Below, one piece after another: positions 19,493 through 29,929 of a stretch of DNA of 64,000 bases (the first letter of the stretch is position 1; each line of letters begins with the position of its first letter). The stretch lies in the NCBI RefSeq assembly GCF_004745595.1, contig NZ_SRLH01000005.1, positions 124,001-188,000 on the forward strand. The letters run 5' to 3'. The notes under the pieces were generated by a model, which had not been told where the DNA came from, searched no databases, and saw only the letters and a program-made list of their open reading frames with translations. The DNA comes from Flavobacterium humi. Lineage in GTDB: Bacteria > Bacteroidota > Bacteroidia > Flavobacteriales > Flavobacteriaceae. Made by a program: the position numbers and the translations under genes.

Positions 19493-19972
19493 CTAGCGGT
19501 TGCCGTTTTCCAGGTCTTTGAGTTTTTCAAAAACAAGGTTGCTTTCAAATCCTTTGCGGAGCAGGAAATCACAACATTTTTTCTTTTTCTTCACCGGGTC
19601 GGTTTCCCGGATGGTTTCCCAATGTTTTTCGGCAAGAGCATGGAAATGCTGCAGGTACACTTCCTGAGGGATTTCTTTCAGCGCCTTATCAATATTGTAT
19701 TTGGAAATATTCCGGAATTTCAATTCATTGGCAATACGCACTTTCCCCCAATGTTTGATCGTATGCTTCCCTCTTGAAAAACTGCTGGCAAAACGCTCTT
19801 CGTTCAGGAAATTATGCTGTATCAGGTGTACGATAATTTCATCGGTTTCTTCGCTGGACATGTTAAGCCTTTTCAGCTTTTCGGCCACTTCATTATGGCA
19901 TCTTTCCTGGTAACTGCAGTAGTATTCAAGCTTTTGTCTGGCTTCTGAAAGTGTAAAAGATTTTTTCTGCAT
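19493..19972 (-). CDS. recX: Regulatory protein RecX
   Basis: 159 residues, the usual RecX size, built of repeated three-helix units and rich in charged residues. Typical segments are the N-terminal ARQKLEYYCSYQERCHNEV and HLIQHNFLNEERFA. RecX binds RecA filaments and limits recombination activity. recA itself is at 28404 on the other strand, with two giant exported-protein genes between them. The gene converges with the ketoacyl synthase gene (4-base gap). A promoter box lies 20 bases upstream. Confidence 0.9.
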   Translation of the reverse strand: MQKKSFTLSEARQKLEYYCSYQERCHNEVAEKLKRLNMSSEETDEIIVHLIQHNFLNEERFASSFSRGKHTIKHWGKVRIANELKFRNISKYNIDKALKEIPQEVYLQHFHALAEKHWETIRETDPVKKKKKCCDFLLRKGFESNLVFEKLKDLENGNR

Positions 19973-19992
19973 AATCGTTTTTGGTGAAAAGC

Positions 19993-20000
19993 CAAAAATA
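19993..20000 (-). promoter_or_regulatory. -7 box of recX
   Basis: Minus strand TATTTTTG, a perfect TAnnTTTG match, 20 bases before the recX ATG. Confidence 0.55.
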
Positions 20001-20191
20001 CTACAATTCCAGCTGTGATTTTTGTGCTCTTTTTTGAAATACTATTCTTTTTTCTGGCACTGAAAAATCACGCCTCTTTTAATATAAGAAAATATTTACA
20101 TATTATAAAAAATAAATGAGAATTTCGGAGAATTAACGATAAAATAATATGAATTCAACAATTTAGAAATCATTTTATTAGATTTTTATAT

Positions 20192-20199
20192 TATGTTTG
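20192..20199 (+). promoter_or_regulatory. -7 box for the first large T9SS protein gene
   Basis: TATGTTTG, a perfect match, about 65 bases before the ATG at 20264. It makes starts upstream of about 20204 untranscribed and supports the signal-peptide start. Confidence 0.6.
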
Positions 20200-20263
20200 T
20201 TGCCCTTGTTTGAATTTCAACCCATTGATTTTCAGTAAGGACATCTCACTAACAAATAGTTCT

Positions 20264-23200
20264 ATGAAAATTAAGTTGCTTATTTTTTCTTTCCTGTGCT
20301 CTGTATTGGGCTGGGGACAAATTTCAATTCCGAGCGTAACACCTGTTACGGAAAATTTCAATAGTATGGGAACCAGTGCGACGGCTGCTTTGCCTAGTGG
20401 TGTCAGGGTAAATACCATTCCTAATTATACTACAGGAACTTCAGTAACGACAGTGTCGGCCGGATCAACTGGAACAGGAGTTATAAATTCAGGTTCTACA
20501 GGAGGAGTTTACAATTATGCTAATGGAATAACAGCCTCAGCTACTGACCGAGCTTTGGGTTTTTTAACTTCAGGATCATTTTCAAGCCCTAGGACTATAA
20601 TTGTTGCTATTCAGAATACAGGAACATCTACTATCACCGATTTGTCTATTTCCTTTGATTATGAAAAATACCGTTCTGGAACAAGAGCATTTAATTGGAC
20701 ATTTTTTCACGGATCTACCGCAACAAATGTAAATACAGCTGCCACAACAGGAGATCAAGCATATGCTGCTGATGCAAACAATACAACGGTAAGCAACCCT
20801 CCAGCATCTATAAATAAATCAGTTTCGCTGACAGGATTAAACATAGCCCCGTCTGCTTTGTATTATTTGTGCTGGACCTATACTGGAGTTGGAGGAGCTA
20901 CAAATGCACAAGGGATCGGGCTGGATAATCTTAGTTTAACGGCAACATTTTCGGCAGGCTGCACAGGACCTACAACTCAGGCATCTGCAGTATCTACAAG
21001 TAATCCCACATTAAATGGTTTTGATGTAAACTGGACGCAAGGGAACGGAAACGGAACAATGGTGGTGATCCGCGATAATTCATTGGCCAATGCATTGCCG
21101 GTTTCAGGAACGTCCTATACGGCGAATTTGGATTGGGCTTTAGCCGGTCAGATTGATACCAACAACAGGGTGGTTTTCAGAGGATCAGGATCATCTGCAG
21201 CACCAATAACAGGTTTGAATCCGGGTACCGAATATAGAGTTACAGCTTACGAATACAATACGGCCGGAGATTGCTATAATATAGCGGCGACAGGCACGAA
21301 TGTAGGATATACAATGGCTCAGGAGCCGGGAGGGCATGCCGGCAGCTTTACTTGCAATAGCTTTTCTTCCACACAAATTGACCTGACTTTTTCGGCAGCG
21401 AATACCATTGCCAACAGTAAAGCTTATATTATATTGCAGAAAATAGGATCAGTGCCAACAGGATTGCCAACAGACGGTGTGTTTTATCCGGCCGGGACCG
21501 TAATTGGAGACGCCACGGTTGCAGGATATACTTCTTTGGCAGGTACCGATACTTCTTTTTCGGCAACGGGACTTACACCCAATACCACTTATTATTTTAC
21601 ATTAATACCGCTGAATTCTTATTTGAGTGTTGCTCAAACGATGAATTACAGGGTTGCTGCCACAATACCTTCCACAAATTGTACAACACCGGTTACCCCT
21701 TGCCATACGGAGACTTTTTCCGGCATAGCAAATGCAACGGGTTATGGGTCAAGAAGCTGGACGGGAACAGGAGGGACCTGGACTGCAACTGATGCAAGAG
21801 AAGACCAGACAATAACAGGAAAAGCCATAACAATCCGAAATGGAGTCCTGACTTCGCCTACCTTTAATGATGGTGTAGGGAATATTTCCTTAACGGTAAA
21901 ATTCCCTTTTGGAGAAACATCAGGAAATTTAGATGTGAAAGTAAACGGCGTTACGATCGGGACCATTCTGTTTTCACAGATGAACGGGACCACTCCGGTT
22001 ACAAAAACCTTTACGGGTATTAATATAGGTGGGAATGTTGTCATCTCGGCTTCTTCTTCAGTAGCAAGGTATTGCATCGATGATTTGAACTGGACCTGCT
22101 ACACGCCACCGCCTGCCCCTAATATTGAGGTGACAGGAAATGCAATAGTAGTTGCTAATGGAGATATAACACCATCAGTATCAGATGCTACAGATTTCGG
22201 AAATGGAGTTGTCAGCTCGCCATCAAGCCATTCGTTCCTGATTTCTAATACGGGAAATGCGGACTTAACTATTTCAAGTGTGACTTTTGTTGGAGGGAAT
22301 GCGTCGGACTTTGCTGTTTCAACAAATCCTTCGGGTACCATTACTTCAGGACTGGACGGTTTCCTCGGCATTACCTTCACTCCAAGCGCAACAGGCATCC
22401 GTACAACCAGCGTACAAATCGCCAATAATGTGGCAGGGAAAAGCCCTTATACATTTACCATACAAGGCAACGGGCTTTGTACCGCAGGGATTGTGTCTTC
22501 GGTATCTCCTAATAATGGGCCGGTCAATACCCGGGTTACCGTTACTATTTCATCAGGAGATTTAACCGGAAGTACTGCAACTTTTAATGGAATTCCTGCT
22601 ACCGTAGTTTCAAATACAGCCACACAACTGGTGCTAACTGTTCCGGCTGGCGCTACAACAGGCAATTTAGTAATTACAAGTGGTTCTGGGTGTAAATTGT
22701 CTATGCCGTTTACCGTTATCACACAAGATAATACTTCATGTGAAGGAAATAGCACCATTGCAGATTTGTTTATATCGGAAGTGACGGATTCTTCTTCAGG
22801 ATCATTGTCCTATATAGAAATATACAATGCGACCGGAAGCACGGTTAATCTGTCCAATTATGAAGTCAGGATTAGGAATAACGGTGCAGCTACAGGAGAT
22901 GATATTCCTTTGACAGGCATACTTTCCAATGGAGACTCATTTACTCTGGCTACCAGTGTCGGTTCGGCTTGCAGTGTTCCTGGCGGAAACGGGAACCTGG
23001 CAGACCAGCATAACGTTTCCAGCGGTGTAAACAACAACGATTGTATCCATTTAAACAAAAATGGCGTCGATATAGATATTTGGGGCGTTTGCGACGGTTC
23101 CAACTGGATTACCACTGCCGGATTAGGCGCTGCGGGATATGATTTTGAAAGAAAGAATAACATTACCGTTCCGAGTGCCGTTTTTAATACCAATGATTGG

Positions 23201-25267
23201 GTGATTGCCGATTTTGACCTTTGTAATGATAACTATTCAAATGTTGCTACGTATGGCGGAATGACACCTACAACTCCGGTAATCAATGTACAACCTTCTA
23301 TAAATTTAACCTGTACGAGCGTGGGAGCAGTGGTTTCTGTTACCGCTTCAGAAGGTTTTGCCGGCGGAAACCCATTGGCATACCAGTGGTATGTTGTTCC
23401 TGTAGGTTCTACCGCATGGACAGCACTGACCAATACTGGGGTTTATAACGGAACGACCACAAATACTTTGACAATTTCAGCCATTGCAGGACTTTACGGT
23501 TACCAATACTATTGCCAGGTGAGGGAAAATAATGCAACCTGTTATATGGCTTCCAATGCAGCAGTCCTTGAAGATACATCCTCGACAACATGGAACGGGA
23601 CGGCCTGGTCCAACGGAACTCCTGCCATAGGGAAACTGGCCTTTATCAACGGGAATTACAATACGACAACCCACGGAGACATAGACGCCTGCAGCTTAAT
23701 TGTAAACGCAGGATTTACGGCTACCGTTACTGCGGGCCACTATATCAATATTGAAAATGATTTAACGGTTAACGGGACTTTAGATATATTAAACAACGGA
23801 TCGTTGATCCAGGTAAGCGATACCGGTGTAAATACCGGAAATATCGCTATGAAACGTACGGCTACTATTCGTTTGCTGGATTATGTGTATTGGTCATCGC
23901 CTGTAGCCGGTTTTTCAGTAGCAAGCATTTCTCCGGGAACGTCCTTCAGCAAGATCTGGAAATGGCAGCCTACTGTAGTTAATCCTAACGGAGGATTTGG
24001 AAATTGGCAAAATGCAAATGAAACAATGGGCATCGGTAAAGGATATATTGTAAGAGGGCCTAATGGTTTCAATGCAACTCCTCAGGCATTCACCGCTAAT
24101 TTCACAGGAGTTCCCAATAATGGAATTAAAAATGTGGCTATTGAAAGAGGTAATTTCACAGGAGCAGATTATCCGGGGACAAACGGGTCAATCATCACCA
24201 AAAATGACGACAACTGGAACCTGATTGGTAATCCTTACCCGTCAGCGATCAGTGCGGTTGACTTTTTGACATTAAATGCAAACATTGAAGGTTCGGTACG
24301 TGTCTGGACACATGGGACATTGCCAAGTAATGTGGCTTCAAACCCTTTTTACAATAGCTATGCTTATAATTATGCTGCCAGCGATTATATTATTTACAAC
24401 GCTACGGGTCCATCAACGCAAAATGGTTTCGATGGCTATATCGGAGCCGGGCAATCCTTTTTTGTCCTGATGAATGACGGGCCGGCTACTACCGAAACAG
24501 TAACGTTCCAAAATGCATTACGAAATAAAGGCCACAGGAACGATCAGTTTTTCAGGAATGCCAATTTGCAGAATACGGCCAATAGCATTGAGCGCCACAG
24601 GATCTGGATTGACCTGGTTTCCGCAACAGGAAATGTAAATAGGGCCTTGATTGGTTATGTGGAAGGTGCTACACAAAATAAAGACCGTCTGTACGATGCC
24701 TATTCGGACCGCAGGAGCGCGCAGGATTTCTACTCGATTGTGAATAATGAACCTTTGGCTATCCAAGGTAGGGCTTTGCCGTTTACTGCCGAAGATTTGG
24801 TACCGATGGGAGTCAAACTGCCAACCAACGGGACGTATACGATAGCCCTTGCTTCGGTTGACGGGTTGTTCTCCAACAATGCACAGGCTATTTACCTGGA
24901 AGATAAGGCGCTGAACGTTATCCATAACCTAAATAATGCTCCGTATCAATTTACGGCAAGCCAAGGAATTATAAACAACCGTTTTGTATTGCGTTATACG
25001 GATGCCGCTTTAGGCAACCACGATTTCGATACGGCAGAAAGTAATGTGGCAATAAGCACATTAAACAATGATATTAAAGTGAGTTCTTCTTTGGAAAACA
25101 TCAAGGAACTTATAGTTTACAATGTTTTGGGCCAGGTTTTGGCAAGCAAAAAGAATGTAAATGGGAAACTGGCAGTTGTAAATTCCATTAGCAGGAATCA
25201 GGAAGCCCTGATTGTAAAAACTGTTTTGGAAAATGGACAGTCGGTTACAAAAAAGATAATTTTTTAA
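20264..25267 (+). CDS. Giant T9SS-exported multidomain surface protein with lamin-tail domain and type C sorting signal
   Basis: About 1667 residues. In order: signal peptide (1-20, ends VLGWGQ), a beta-sandwich region (to about 230), two fibronectin-III-like domains (about 232-335 and 356-470), a beta domain starting CHTETFSG (480-615), a choice-of-anchor D-like domain (618-735), an IPT/TIG domain (740-823), a lamin-tail domain (825-945) and an Ig-like domain (about 1000-1100). A C-terminal module (1105-1667) ends in the T9SS sorting segment KTVLENGQSVTKKIIF. That last module is shared with the next gene. No catalytic motif is seen; adhesion or matrix function is inferred. The start at 20264 is chosen because the signal peptide begins there. 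Confidence 0.85.
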   Translation: MKIKLLIFSFLCSVLGWGQISIPSVTPVTENFNSMGTSATAALPSGVRVNTIPNYTTGTSVTTVSAGSTGTGVINSGSTGGVYNYANGITASATDRALGFLTSGSFSSPRTIIVAIQNTGTSTITDLSISFDYEKYRSGTRAFNWTFFHGSTATNVNTAATTGDQAYAADANNTTVSNPPASINKSVSLTGLNIAPSALYYLCWTYTGVGGATNAQGIGLDNLSLTATFSAGCTGPTTQASAVSTSNPTLNGFDVNWTQGNGNGTMVVIRDNSLANALPVSGTSYTANLDWALAGQIDTNNRVVFRGSGSSAAPITGLNPGTEYRVTAYEYNTAGDCYNIAATGTNVGYTMAQEPGGHAGSFTCNSFSSTQIDLTFSAANTIANSKAYIILQKIGSVPTGLPTDGVFYPAGTVIGDATVAGYTSLAGTDTSFSATGLTPNTTYYFTLIPLNSYLSVAQTMNYRVAATIPSTNCTTPVTPCHTETFSGIANATGYGSRSWTGTGGTWTATDAREDQTITGKAITIRNGVLTSPTFNDGVGNISLTVKFPFGETSGNLDVKVNGVTIGTILFSQMNGTTPVTKTFTGINIGGNVVISASSSVARYCIDDLNWTCYTPPPAPNIEVTGNAIVVANGDITPSVSDATDFGNGVVSSPSSHSFLISNTGNADLTISSVTFVGGNASDFAVSTNPSGTITSGLDGFLGITFTPSATGIRTTSVQIANNVAGKSPYTFTIQGNGLCTAGIVSSVSPNNGPVNTRVTVTISSGDLTGSTATFNGIPATVVSNTATQLVLTVPAGATTGNLVITSGSGCKLSMPFTVITQDNTSCEGNSTIADLFISEVTDSSSGSLSYIEIYNATGSTVNLSNYEVRIRNNGAATGDDIPLTGILSNGDSFTLATSVGSACSVPGGNGNLADQHNVSSGVNNNDCIHLNKNGVDIDIWGVCDGSNWITTAGLGAAGYDFERKNNITVPSAVFNTNDWVIADFDLCNDNYSNVATYGGMTPTTPVINVQPSINLTCTSVGAVVSVTASEGFAGGNPLAYQWYVVPVGSTAWTALTNTGVYNGTTTNTLTISAIAGLYGYQYYCQVRENNATCYMASNAAVLEDTSSTTWNGTAWSNGTPAIGKLAFINGNYNTTTHGDIDACSLIVNAGFTATVTAGHYINIENDLTVNGTLDILNNGSLIQVSDTGVNTGNIAMKRTATIRLLDYVYWSSPVAGFSVASISPGTSFSKIWKWQPTVVNPNGGFGNWQNANETMGIGKGYIVRGPNGFNATPQAFTANFTGVPNNGIKNVAIERGNFTGADYPGTNGSIITKNDDNWNLIGNPYPSAISAVDFLTLNANIEGSVRVWTHGTLPSNVASNPFYNSYAYNYAASDYIIYNATGPSTQNGFDGYIGAGQSFFVLMNDGPATTETVTFQNALRNKGHRNDQFFRNANLQNTANSIERHRIWIDLVSATGNVNRALIGYVEGATQNKDRLYDAYSDRRSAQDFYSIVNNEPLAIQGRALPFTAEDLVPMGVKLPTNGTYTIALASVDGLFSNNAQAIYLEDKALNVIHNLNNAPYQFTASQGIINNRFVLRYTDAALGNHDFDTAESNVAISTLNNDIKVSSSLENIKELIVYNVLGQVLASKKNVNGKLAVVNSISRNQEALIVKTVLENGQSVTKKIIF

Positions 25268-25621
25268 ACCATATCGTTTTTGAATTGAAAAGCCGCTCCA
25301 TGTGAGTGGCTTTTTTAGTATCAATACTTATCCGATGGAAGTAATTATTTGACACTCTTTTTGTTGTGTTTTATTTTTATATTGATGAAATGCTAATTTT
25401 TTACGGTAAAAAGCATAAAATCGGCAAAAAAATATTAGTTTTTTGCTATAAGATTTTATAACTTTAAACCTGATTAAATACCACATATTTAGATCAAACG
25501 TGTTCTCATAATACCATTTTTTTAGATTTCTTCTTTCCAAAGACGAAATAAAGGCCCCTTGGGTTTTTAAAGCTTGAATAGTTCTTATTCAGGCATTTCG
25601 TAATCAATAAAATGGAAAGTT
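25268..25621. other. Intergenic region between the two large T9SS genes
   Basis: 354 bases, very AT-rich. It holds the terminator at 25288-25317 and otherwise no recognisable gene, repeat or exact TAnnTTTG box. A 70-codon minus-strand frame at 25328-25540 has no family features and no start context and is not called. Confidence 0.6.
25288..25317 (+). terminator. Terminator after the first large T9SS gene
   Basis: AAAAGCCGCTC and GAGTGGCTTTTTT arms (one G-T pair) around CATGT, ending in a T run. Confidence 0.85.
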
Positions 25622-28261
25622 ATGAAATCAAGACTACTATTTTTTCTCACATTATTTTTTATCGGGACTATAGAAAATGCCAATTCACAATGTACGGTAA
25701 CGGCTTCCACCAATTCCAGCGCTTTAGCTTGCGGAGTGGCTCCTTTAAGCGGATGCGGAGGAATTGTTTACATTGGTGACGGGACCAATCCCATGACCAT
25801 AAGTTTTAATGCCAATCTGGATTTGACCTGTCTGGGAGCCATTCAGTTCATTGTCAGAAGCCAGGCGACTTTAGACTTTTCCCCGGGGAATAGTTACCTA
25901 AGATTAGCCACCGGGTCTTCTATATATTTTCAGCCGGGAGCAGGCCTTGTAGGAGGTTCCTGTAACGCTTCTGAAAGGATTTACATAGGGACAGACCTTA
26001 TTGCCAGTTGTAATGGTAACGGCCCCGGAGCCGATTATGATTTTCCCGGATTGCTCAATGCCGGAGGATTCAATATAGTTAAAGATACCAGCCCTGTGCA
26101 TTCGTCTTGCGGTTCTTCGGCATTCACTTTAACAGCGGTCGCGATACCTTCCAGCGGAGCAACCATAAGATGGTATAATGTAGCCAGCGGAGGATCAATA
26201 CTTGCTACAGGAGCGAGTTATACGACTCCGGTATTGGCAAGTTCGGCAACATATTATGCTGAGGCTTTTTATTCCGCAAGCGGATTTACCACACCAAGGA
26301 CTTCCTTTGCGTTAACCGTAAATTCATTGCCATCCGCTCCATCCATCGGAACGGTTACCAGTGCCACTTGTTCGCTTGCCACAGGAAATGTGATTATTAC
26401 TAATTTGCCGGCATCAGGAACCTGGACTTTAACCCGGAGCGGTACTTCCAGCGCTACTACTACAGGTACAGGTACAAGTACTACTATTTCGGGGCTTGCT
26501 CCAGGAACTTATACTTTTACGGTTTCCAACGGAACGTGTACTTCTGCAGCATCCGGCAGTGTTGTCATTTTGTCTTCCCAAACCGTATGGAACGGCTCTG
26601 GCTGGAGCAATAGCCCGCCTTCCCTGACAAGATCTGTTGTAATAAGCGGCAATTACCAGACTGCCGTTAGCGGTGGTTTCAGTTGTTGCTCGCTCACCAT
26701 AAATCCGGGCGCGAGCTTAACGGTCTTTAAAAATGATTATGTTGAGATCCAAAACGAACTCACTAATAATGGAACTGTAACTATTGAAGACAGCGGATCG
26801 CTGGTTCAGATAAATAATGCCTCTGTTAATACCGGTACTATTGTGATGCAAAGAGCGGCTTTGGTTGACGGTTACGATTATGTGTACTGGTCTTCTCCGG
26901 TAGCTTCATTTTCATCCAGCAACATTTCGCCTACCACGAGTAATATTATTTACAAATGGATTCCAACCGTCGCTTCCAACACTAACGGACACGGTACTTG
27001 GGTAAACGGAAACGAAACAATGGTCAAAGGAAAAGGCTACATCGAAAGAGGCTTGAACAATGCTCCTTCAAACGTTTCTTTTACTTCCTCCTTTACCGGA
27101 ATCCCGAACAATGGTATCGTTACCATTCCTATCAGCAGGGGCACTTACGACCTGGCTGCTAACTACAATACCAGCTTGTCGCCAACTTTTGCTACAAAAG
27201 ACGATGACAATTGGAATTTGCTGGGAAATCCGTACCCTTCTTCTATTTCGCTGTACCAGTTCCTGACCACCAATACGAATATTGCCGGCTTTGTGAAAAT
27301 CTGGAAACACGGATTGGCGCCATCATTGTCTAATCCGAGTCCTTTTTACAATTCGTATGCGTACAATTATGATGCGAACGATTATACGACTTATAATTTA
27401 GCCGGATCTTCTGCCGGATCTTCGTCCGATTATTTTATCGGCGCAGGCCAGGGCTTTTTTGTACTGATGAATGCCAATACGGCCGCTACTACTGAAAATG
27501 TGGTGTTTAACAATGTTATGCGAAATAAGAATTATGCTAATAATCAGTTTTTCAGAGGGGCTTCCGCAGCAAATCAAAAAAGCGCGGCAAGCGGAAGGAT
27601 CTGGCTCGACATAGTATCTTCCACAACCAACAGAAGAACAATGATAGGATATATTGAAGGAGCTTCCAATGAAAAAGACAGGCTGTTCGATGCAGATACC
27701 GATTTAAAAATGGATTTCAACATTTATTCTTTAATTGGTTACGAATCGCAAATAATCCAGAGTAGAAAACTCCCTTTTGACGAAAATGACATTGTTCCTT
27801 TAGGGATGAAAATTCCTTCTAACGGAAATTATACTATTGCCATAGGAGAAGTCGACGGGTTCTTTGCAAATGCCGGCCAGAAAATTTATCTGGAGGACAA
27901 AGCCCTGCATATTGTGCACAACCTGAGCTTGGCTCCTTATCAGTTTACGGGCGTTGCAGGGATAAGCAATGAGCGTTTTGCCTTGCGTTTTACAGATGTC
28001 ACATTGGGCAATCCGGACCCTGAATTGATTTCGGGCAACGTGGCGATTTACCCTTCGGATAATACAATTGTAATTGCTTCCAAATTGGAAAATATCAAAG
28101 AATACTCCATTTATGATGTTTTGGGAAGAGCATTGGCCTCTCAGTACAAAGTAAATTCAAAAGAAATGTTAGTGACGTCAATCATGAATAGCAACCAAGC
28201 TTTAATTGTGAAAGTAGTTTTGGAAAACGGCCAGTCTGTTACCAAAAAAATTATTTTCTAA
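25622..28261 (+). CDS. Large T9SS-exported surface protein sharing its C-terminal module with the preceding gene
   Basis: 879 residues. Signal peptide 1-22 (ends NANSQ), a Cys-rich beta region (about 23-160), one or two Ig-like domains (about 160-315), then a module from about residue 318 to the end that aligns closely with residues 1105-1667 of the upstream neighbour. Matching landmarks are VWNG.GWSN, YVYWSSPVA, DDNWNLLGNPYPS, GAGQGFFVLMN, RIWLDIVS, KDRLFDA and the sorting end ENGQSVTKKIIF. The two genes are tandem paralogues at the 3' end with unrelated front parts. Surface attachment through T9SS is expected; the function is unknown. Confidence 0.85.
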   Translation: MKSRLLFFLTLFFIGTIENANSQCTVTASTNSSALACGVAPLSGCGGIVYIGDGTNPMTISFNANLDLTCLGAIQFIVRSQATLDFSPGNSYLRLATGSSIYFQPGAGLVGGSCNASERIYIGTDLIASCNGNGPGADYDFPGLLNAGGFNIVKDTSPVHSSCGSSAFTLTAVAIPSSGATIRWYNVASGGSILATGASYTTPVLASSATYYAEAFYSASGFTTPRTSFALTVNSLPSAPSIGTVTSATCSLATGNVIITNLPASGTWTLTRSGTSSATTTGTGTSTTISGLAPGTYTFTVSNGTCTSAASGSVVILSSQTVWNGSGWSNSPPSLTRSVVISGNYQTAVSGGFSCCSLTINPGASLTVFKNDYVEIQNELTNNGTVTIEDSGSLVQINNASVNTGTIVMQRAALVDGYDYVYWSSPVASFSSSNISPTTSNIIYKWIPTVASNTNGHGTWVNGNETMVKGKGYIERGLNNAPSNVSFTSSFTGIPNNGIVTIPISRGTYDLAANYNTSLSPTFATKDDDNWNLLGNPYPSSISLYQFLTTNTNIAGFVKIWKHGLAPSLSNPSPFYNSYAYNYDANDYTTYNLAGSSAGSSSDYFIGAGQGFFVLMNANTAATTENVVFNNVMRNKNYANNQFFRGASAANQKSAASGRIWLDIVSSTTNRRTMIGYIEGASNEKDRLFDADTDLKMDFNIYSLIGYESQIIQSRKLPFDENDIVPLGMKIPSNGNYTIAIGEVDGFFANAGQKIYLEDKALHIVHNLSLAPYQFTGVAGISNERFALRFTDVTLGNPDPELISGNVAIYPSDNTIVIASKLENIKEYSIYDVLGRALASQYKVNSKEMLVTSIMNSNQALIVKVVLENGQSVTKKIIF

Positions 28262-28282
28262 ACTTCAAAATTCTGATTGAGT

Positions 28283-28327
28283 AGGAAATCCTCGCGCCAG
28301 GGCTTTGGTGTGGGGATTTTCTTTTTT
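28283..28327 (+). terminator. Terminator after the second large T9SS gene
   Basis: A long imperfect stem (AGGAAATCCTCGCGCCA with TGGTGTGGGGATTTTCT, several G-T pairs) followed by six T. Confidence 0.7.
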
Positions 28328-28403
28328 GTTGAAAAATAGTTGTCTCATTATCATAAAAAACACTTATTTTTACTAAAATTTACAGACATAAAATCCATAC
28401 AAA

Positions 28404-29408
28404 ATGAGTTCAGAAAAAGAAGCCAAATTAAAAGCATTACAGCTTACATTAGATAAATTAGACAAGACTTACGGTAAAGGAACCGTAATGAAAATGGGTG
28501 ATAAAGCCATAGTAGAAGTAGAATCCATTCCTTCGGGCTCCCTCGGCCTTGACCTGGCTTTGGGCGTAAACGGGTATCCCCGCGGCAGGATAATTGAAAT
28601 CTACGGACCGGAATCTTCTGGTAAAACGACATTAACCCTTCACGCTATTGCTGAAGCGCAAAAAGCGGGCGGAATTGCTGCTTTTATCGATGCGGAACAT
28701 GCATTCGACCGTTTTTATGCCGAAAAATTAGGAGTTGATATCGACAATCTGATCATTTCGCAACCGGACAATGGGGAACAGGCTTTGGAAATCGCTGAAA
28801 ACCTTATCCGTTCCGGAGCAATAGATATCGTAGTCATTGACTCCGTAGCCGCGCTTACGCCAAAAAGCGAAATCGAAGGCGAGATGGGAGATTCCAAAAT
28901 GGGACTTCATGCTCGTTTAATGTCGCAAGCATTGCGTAAACTTACGGCTACCATCAGCAAGACCAACTGTACGGTTTTCTTCATCAACCAGCTGCGTGAA
29001 AAAATCGGGGTGATGTTCGGGAACCCGGAAACCACAACAGGAGGAAACGCCCTGAAATTTTATGCTTCGGTACGTTTGGATATCCGCCGTGCGGCACAAA
29101 TCAAAGACGGGGAAAACGTATTGGGTAACAGGACTAAAGTAAAAGTGGTCAAAAATAAAGTGGCGCCACCTTTCAGGACAGCCGAATTTGATATCATGTA
29201 TGGGGAAGGCGTTTCCAAAACAGGGGAAATCCTGGATTTGGCCGTAGAATTCGACATTATCAAAAAAGCAGGTTCCTGGTTTAGTTACGGTGACACGAAG
29301 TTGGGGCAGGGCCGTGATGCGGTAAAAGCCTTAATTAAAGATAACCCGGAATTAGCCGACGAATTGGAATTAAAAATCAAGGAACTGATCAAGGAATCGA
29401 ATCAATAA
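28404..29408 (+). CDS. recA: Recombinase RecA
   Basis: 334 residues. Forms filaments on single-stranded DNA and drives strand exchange and SOS-type signalling. Walker A GPESSGKT is at 68-75; [16 protein letters not shown] (Walker B), the L2 loop region with [19 protein letters not shown] and the [17 protein letters not shown] block are intact. The C-terminal tail is acidic and short. It is monocistronic with a strong terminator. Only a degenerate -7 box (TATTTTTA, 28365-28372) is seen upstream, and no SOS box is evident. Confidence 0.99.
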   Translation: MSSEKEAKLKALQLTLDKLDKTYGKGTVMKMGDKAIVEVESIPSGSLGLDLALGVNGYPRGRIIEIYGPESSGKTTLTLHAIAEAQKAGGIAAFIDAEHAFDRFYAEKLGVDIDNLIISQPDNGEQALEIAENLIRSGAIDIVVIDSVAALTPKSEIEGEMGDSKMGLHARLMSQALRKLTATISKTNCTVFFINQLREKIGVMFGNPETTTGGNALKFYASVRLDIRRAAQIKDGENVLGNRTKVKVVKNKVAPPFRTAEFDIMYGEGVSKTGEILDLAVEFDIIKKAGSWFSYGDTKLGQGRDAVKALIKDNPELADELELKIKELIKESNQ

Positions 29409-29442
29409 AAAAACAAGACCCAAAATTATTTTTGGGTTTTTT
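29409..29442 (+). terminator. Terminator after recA
   Basis: ACCCAAAA / TTTTGGGT arms around a four-base loop, then a T run. Confidence 0.85.
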
Positions 29443-29503
29443 GCTTTTTACACGCAACCTTATGGTAAATTATACATCTATACCAATATAAATTGAAAAG
29501 ATC

Positions 29504-29914
29504 ATGAAAAAGTTTTGGTTACTCATAGTTGTTGTTTTCACTTTTGTAGGATGTGATTTGCACGATGATTATATAGATTATCATCTGGAATTGCTGCCTG
29601 TTGAAAGTGCGGATTTGCCGATGGAATTTAAAAGGGACAGTATTTATGAACTGCCGTTTCATTACATAAGACCAAGTACATGCCATGTTTTTGAAGGATT
29701 TTATTACCAAAGGAATTCAAATACAAGGACCATTGCCATACAAACCAGTGTGCTGGAAAGAAATGATTGTACAACCCCGATTGCAAATCCGGTTGAAGCG
29801 ATTTTAAAATTTAAGCCTACAACCGAAGACAGTTATATTTTTAAAATGTGGAAAGGGGAAGACGATAACGGTGAAGATGTTTTTGAAGAAGTCGAAATTC
29901 CGGTTGTGCCATAA
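29504..29914 (+). CDS. Small lipoprotein of unknown function
   Basis: 136 residues with a clear lipoprotein signal (hydrophobic VVVFTFVGC, Cys17). The mature part is acidic, with Cys in STCHVFEGFYY and RNDCTTP that may form a disulfide. I do not recognise the family. It ends 15 bases before the ECF sigma factor gene and is likely cotranscribed, so it may belong to the same envelope-stress unit. That link is inference from spacing. Confidence 0.75.
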   Translation: MKKFWLLIVVVFTFVGCDLHDDYIDYHLELLPVESADLPMEFKRDSIYELPFHYIRPSTCHVFEGFYYQRNSNTRTIAIQTSVLERNDCTTPIANPVEAILKFKPTTEDSYIFKMWKGEDDNGEDVFEEVEIPVVP

Positions 29915-29929
29915 ATAATTAAATGAAAA

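Noticed and set aside
25328-25540. 70-codon minus-strand frame between the two large T9SS genes
   Set aside because: It is AT-rich with no family features and no promoter box, and it lies in an intergenic region that also carries a terminator. It is probably chance.
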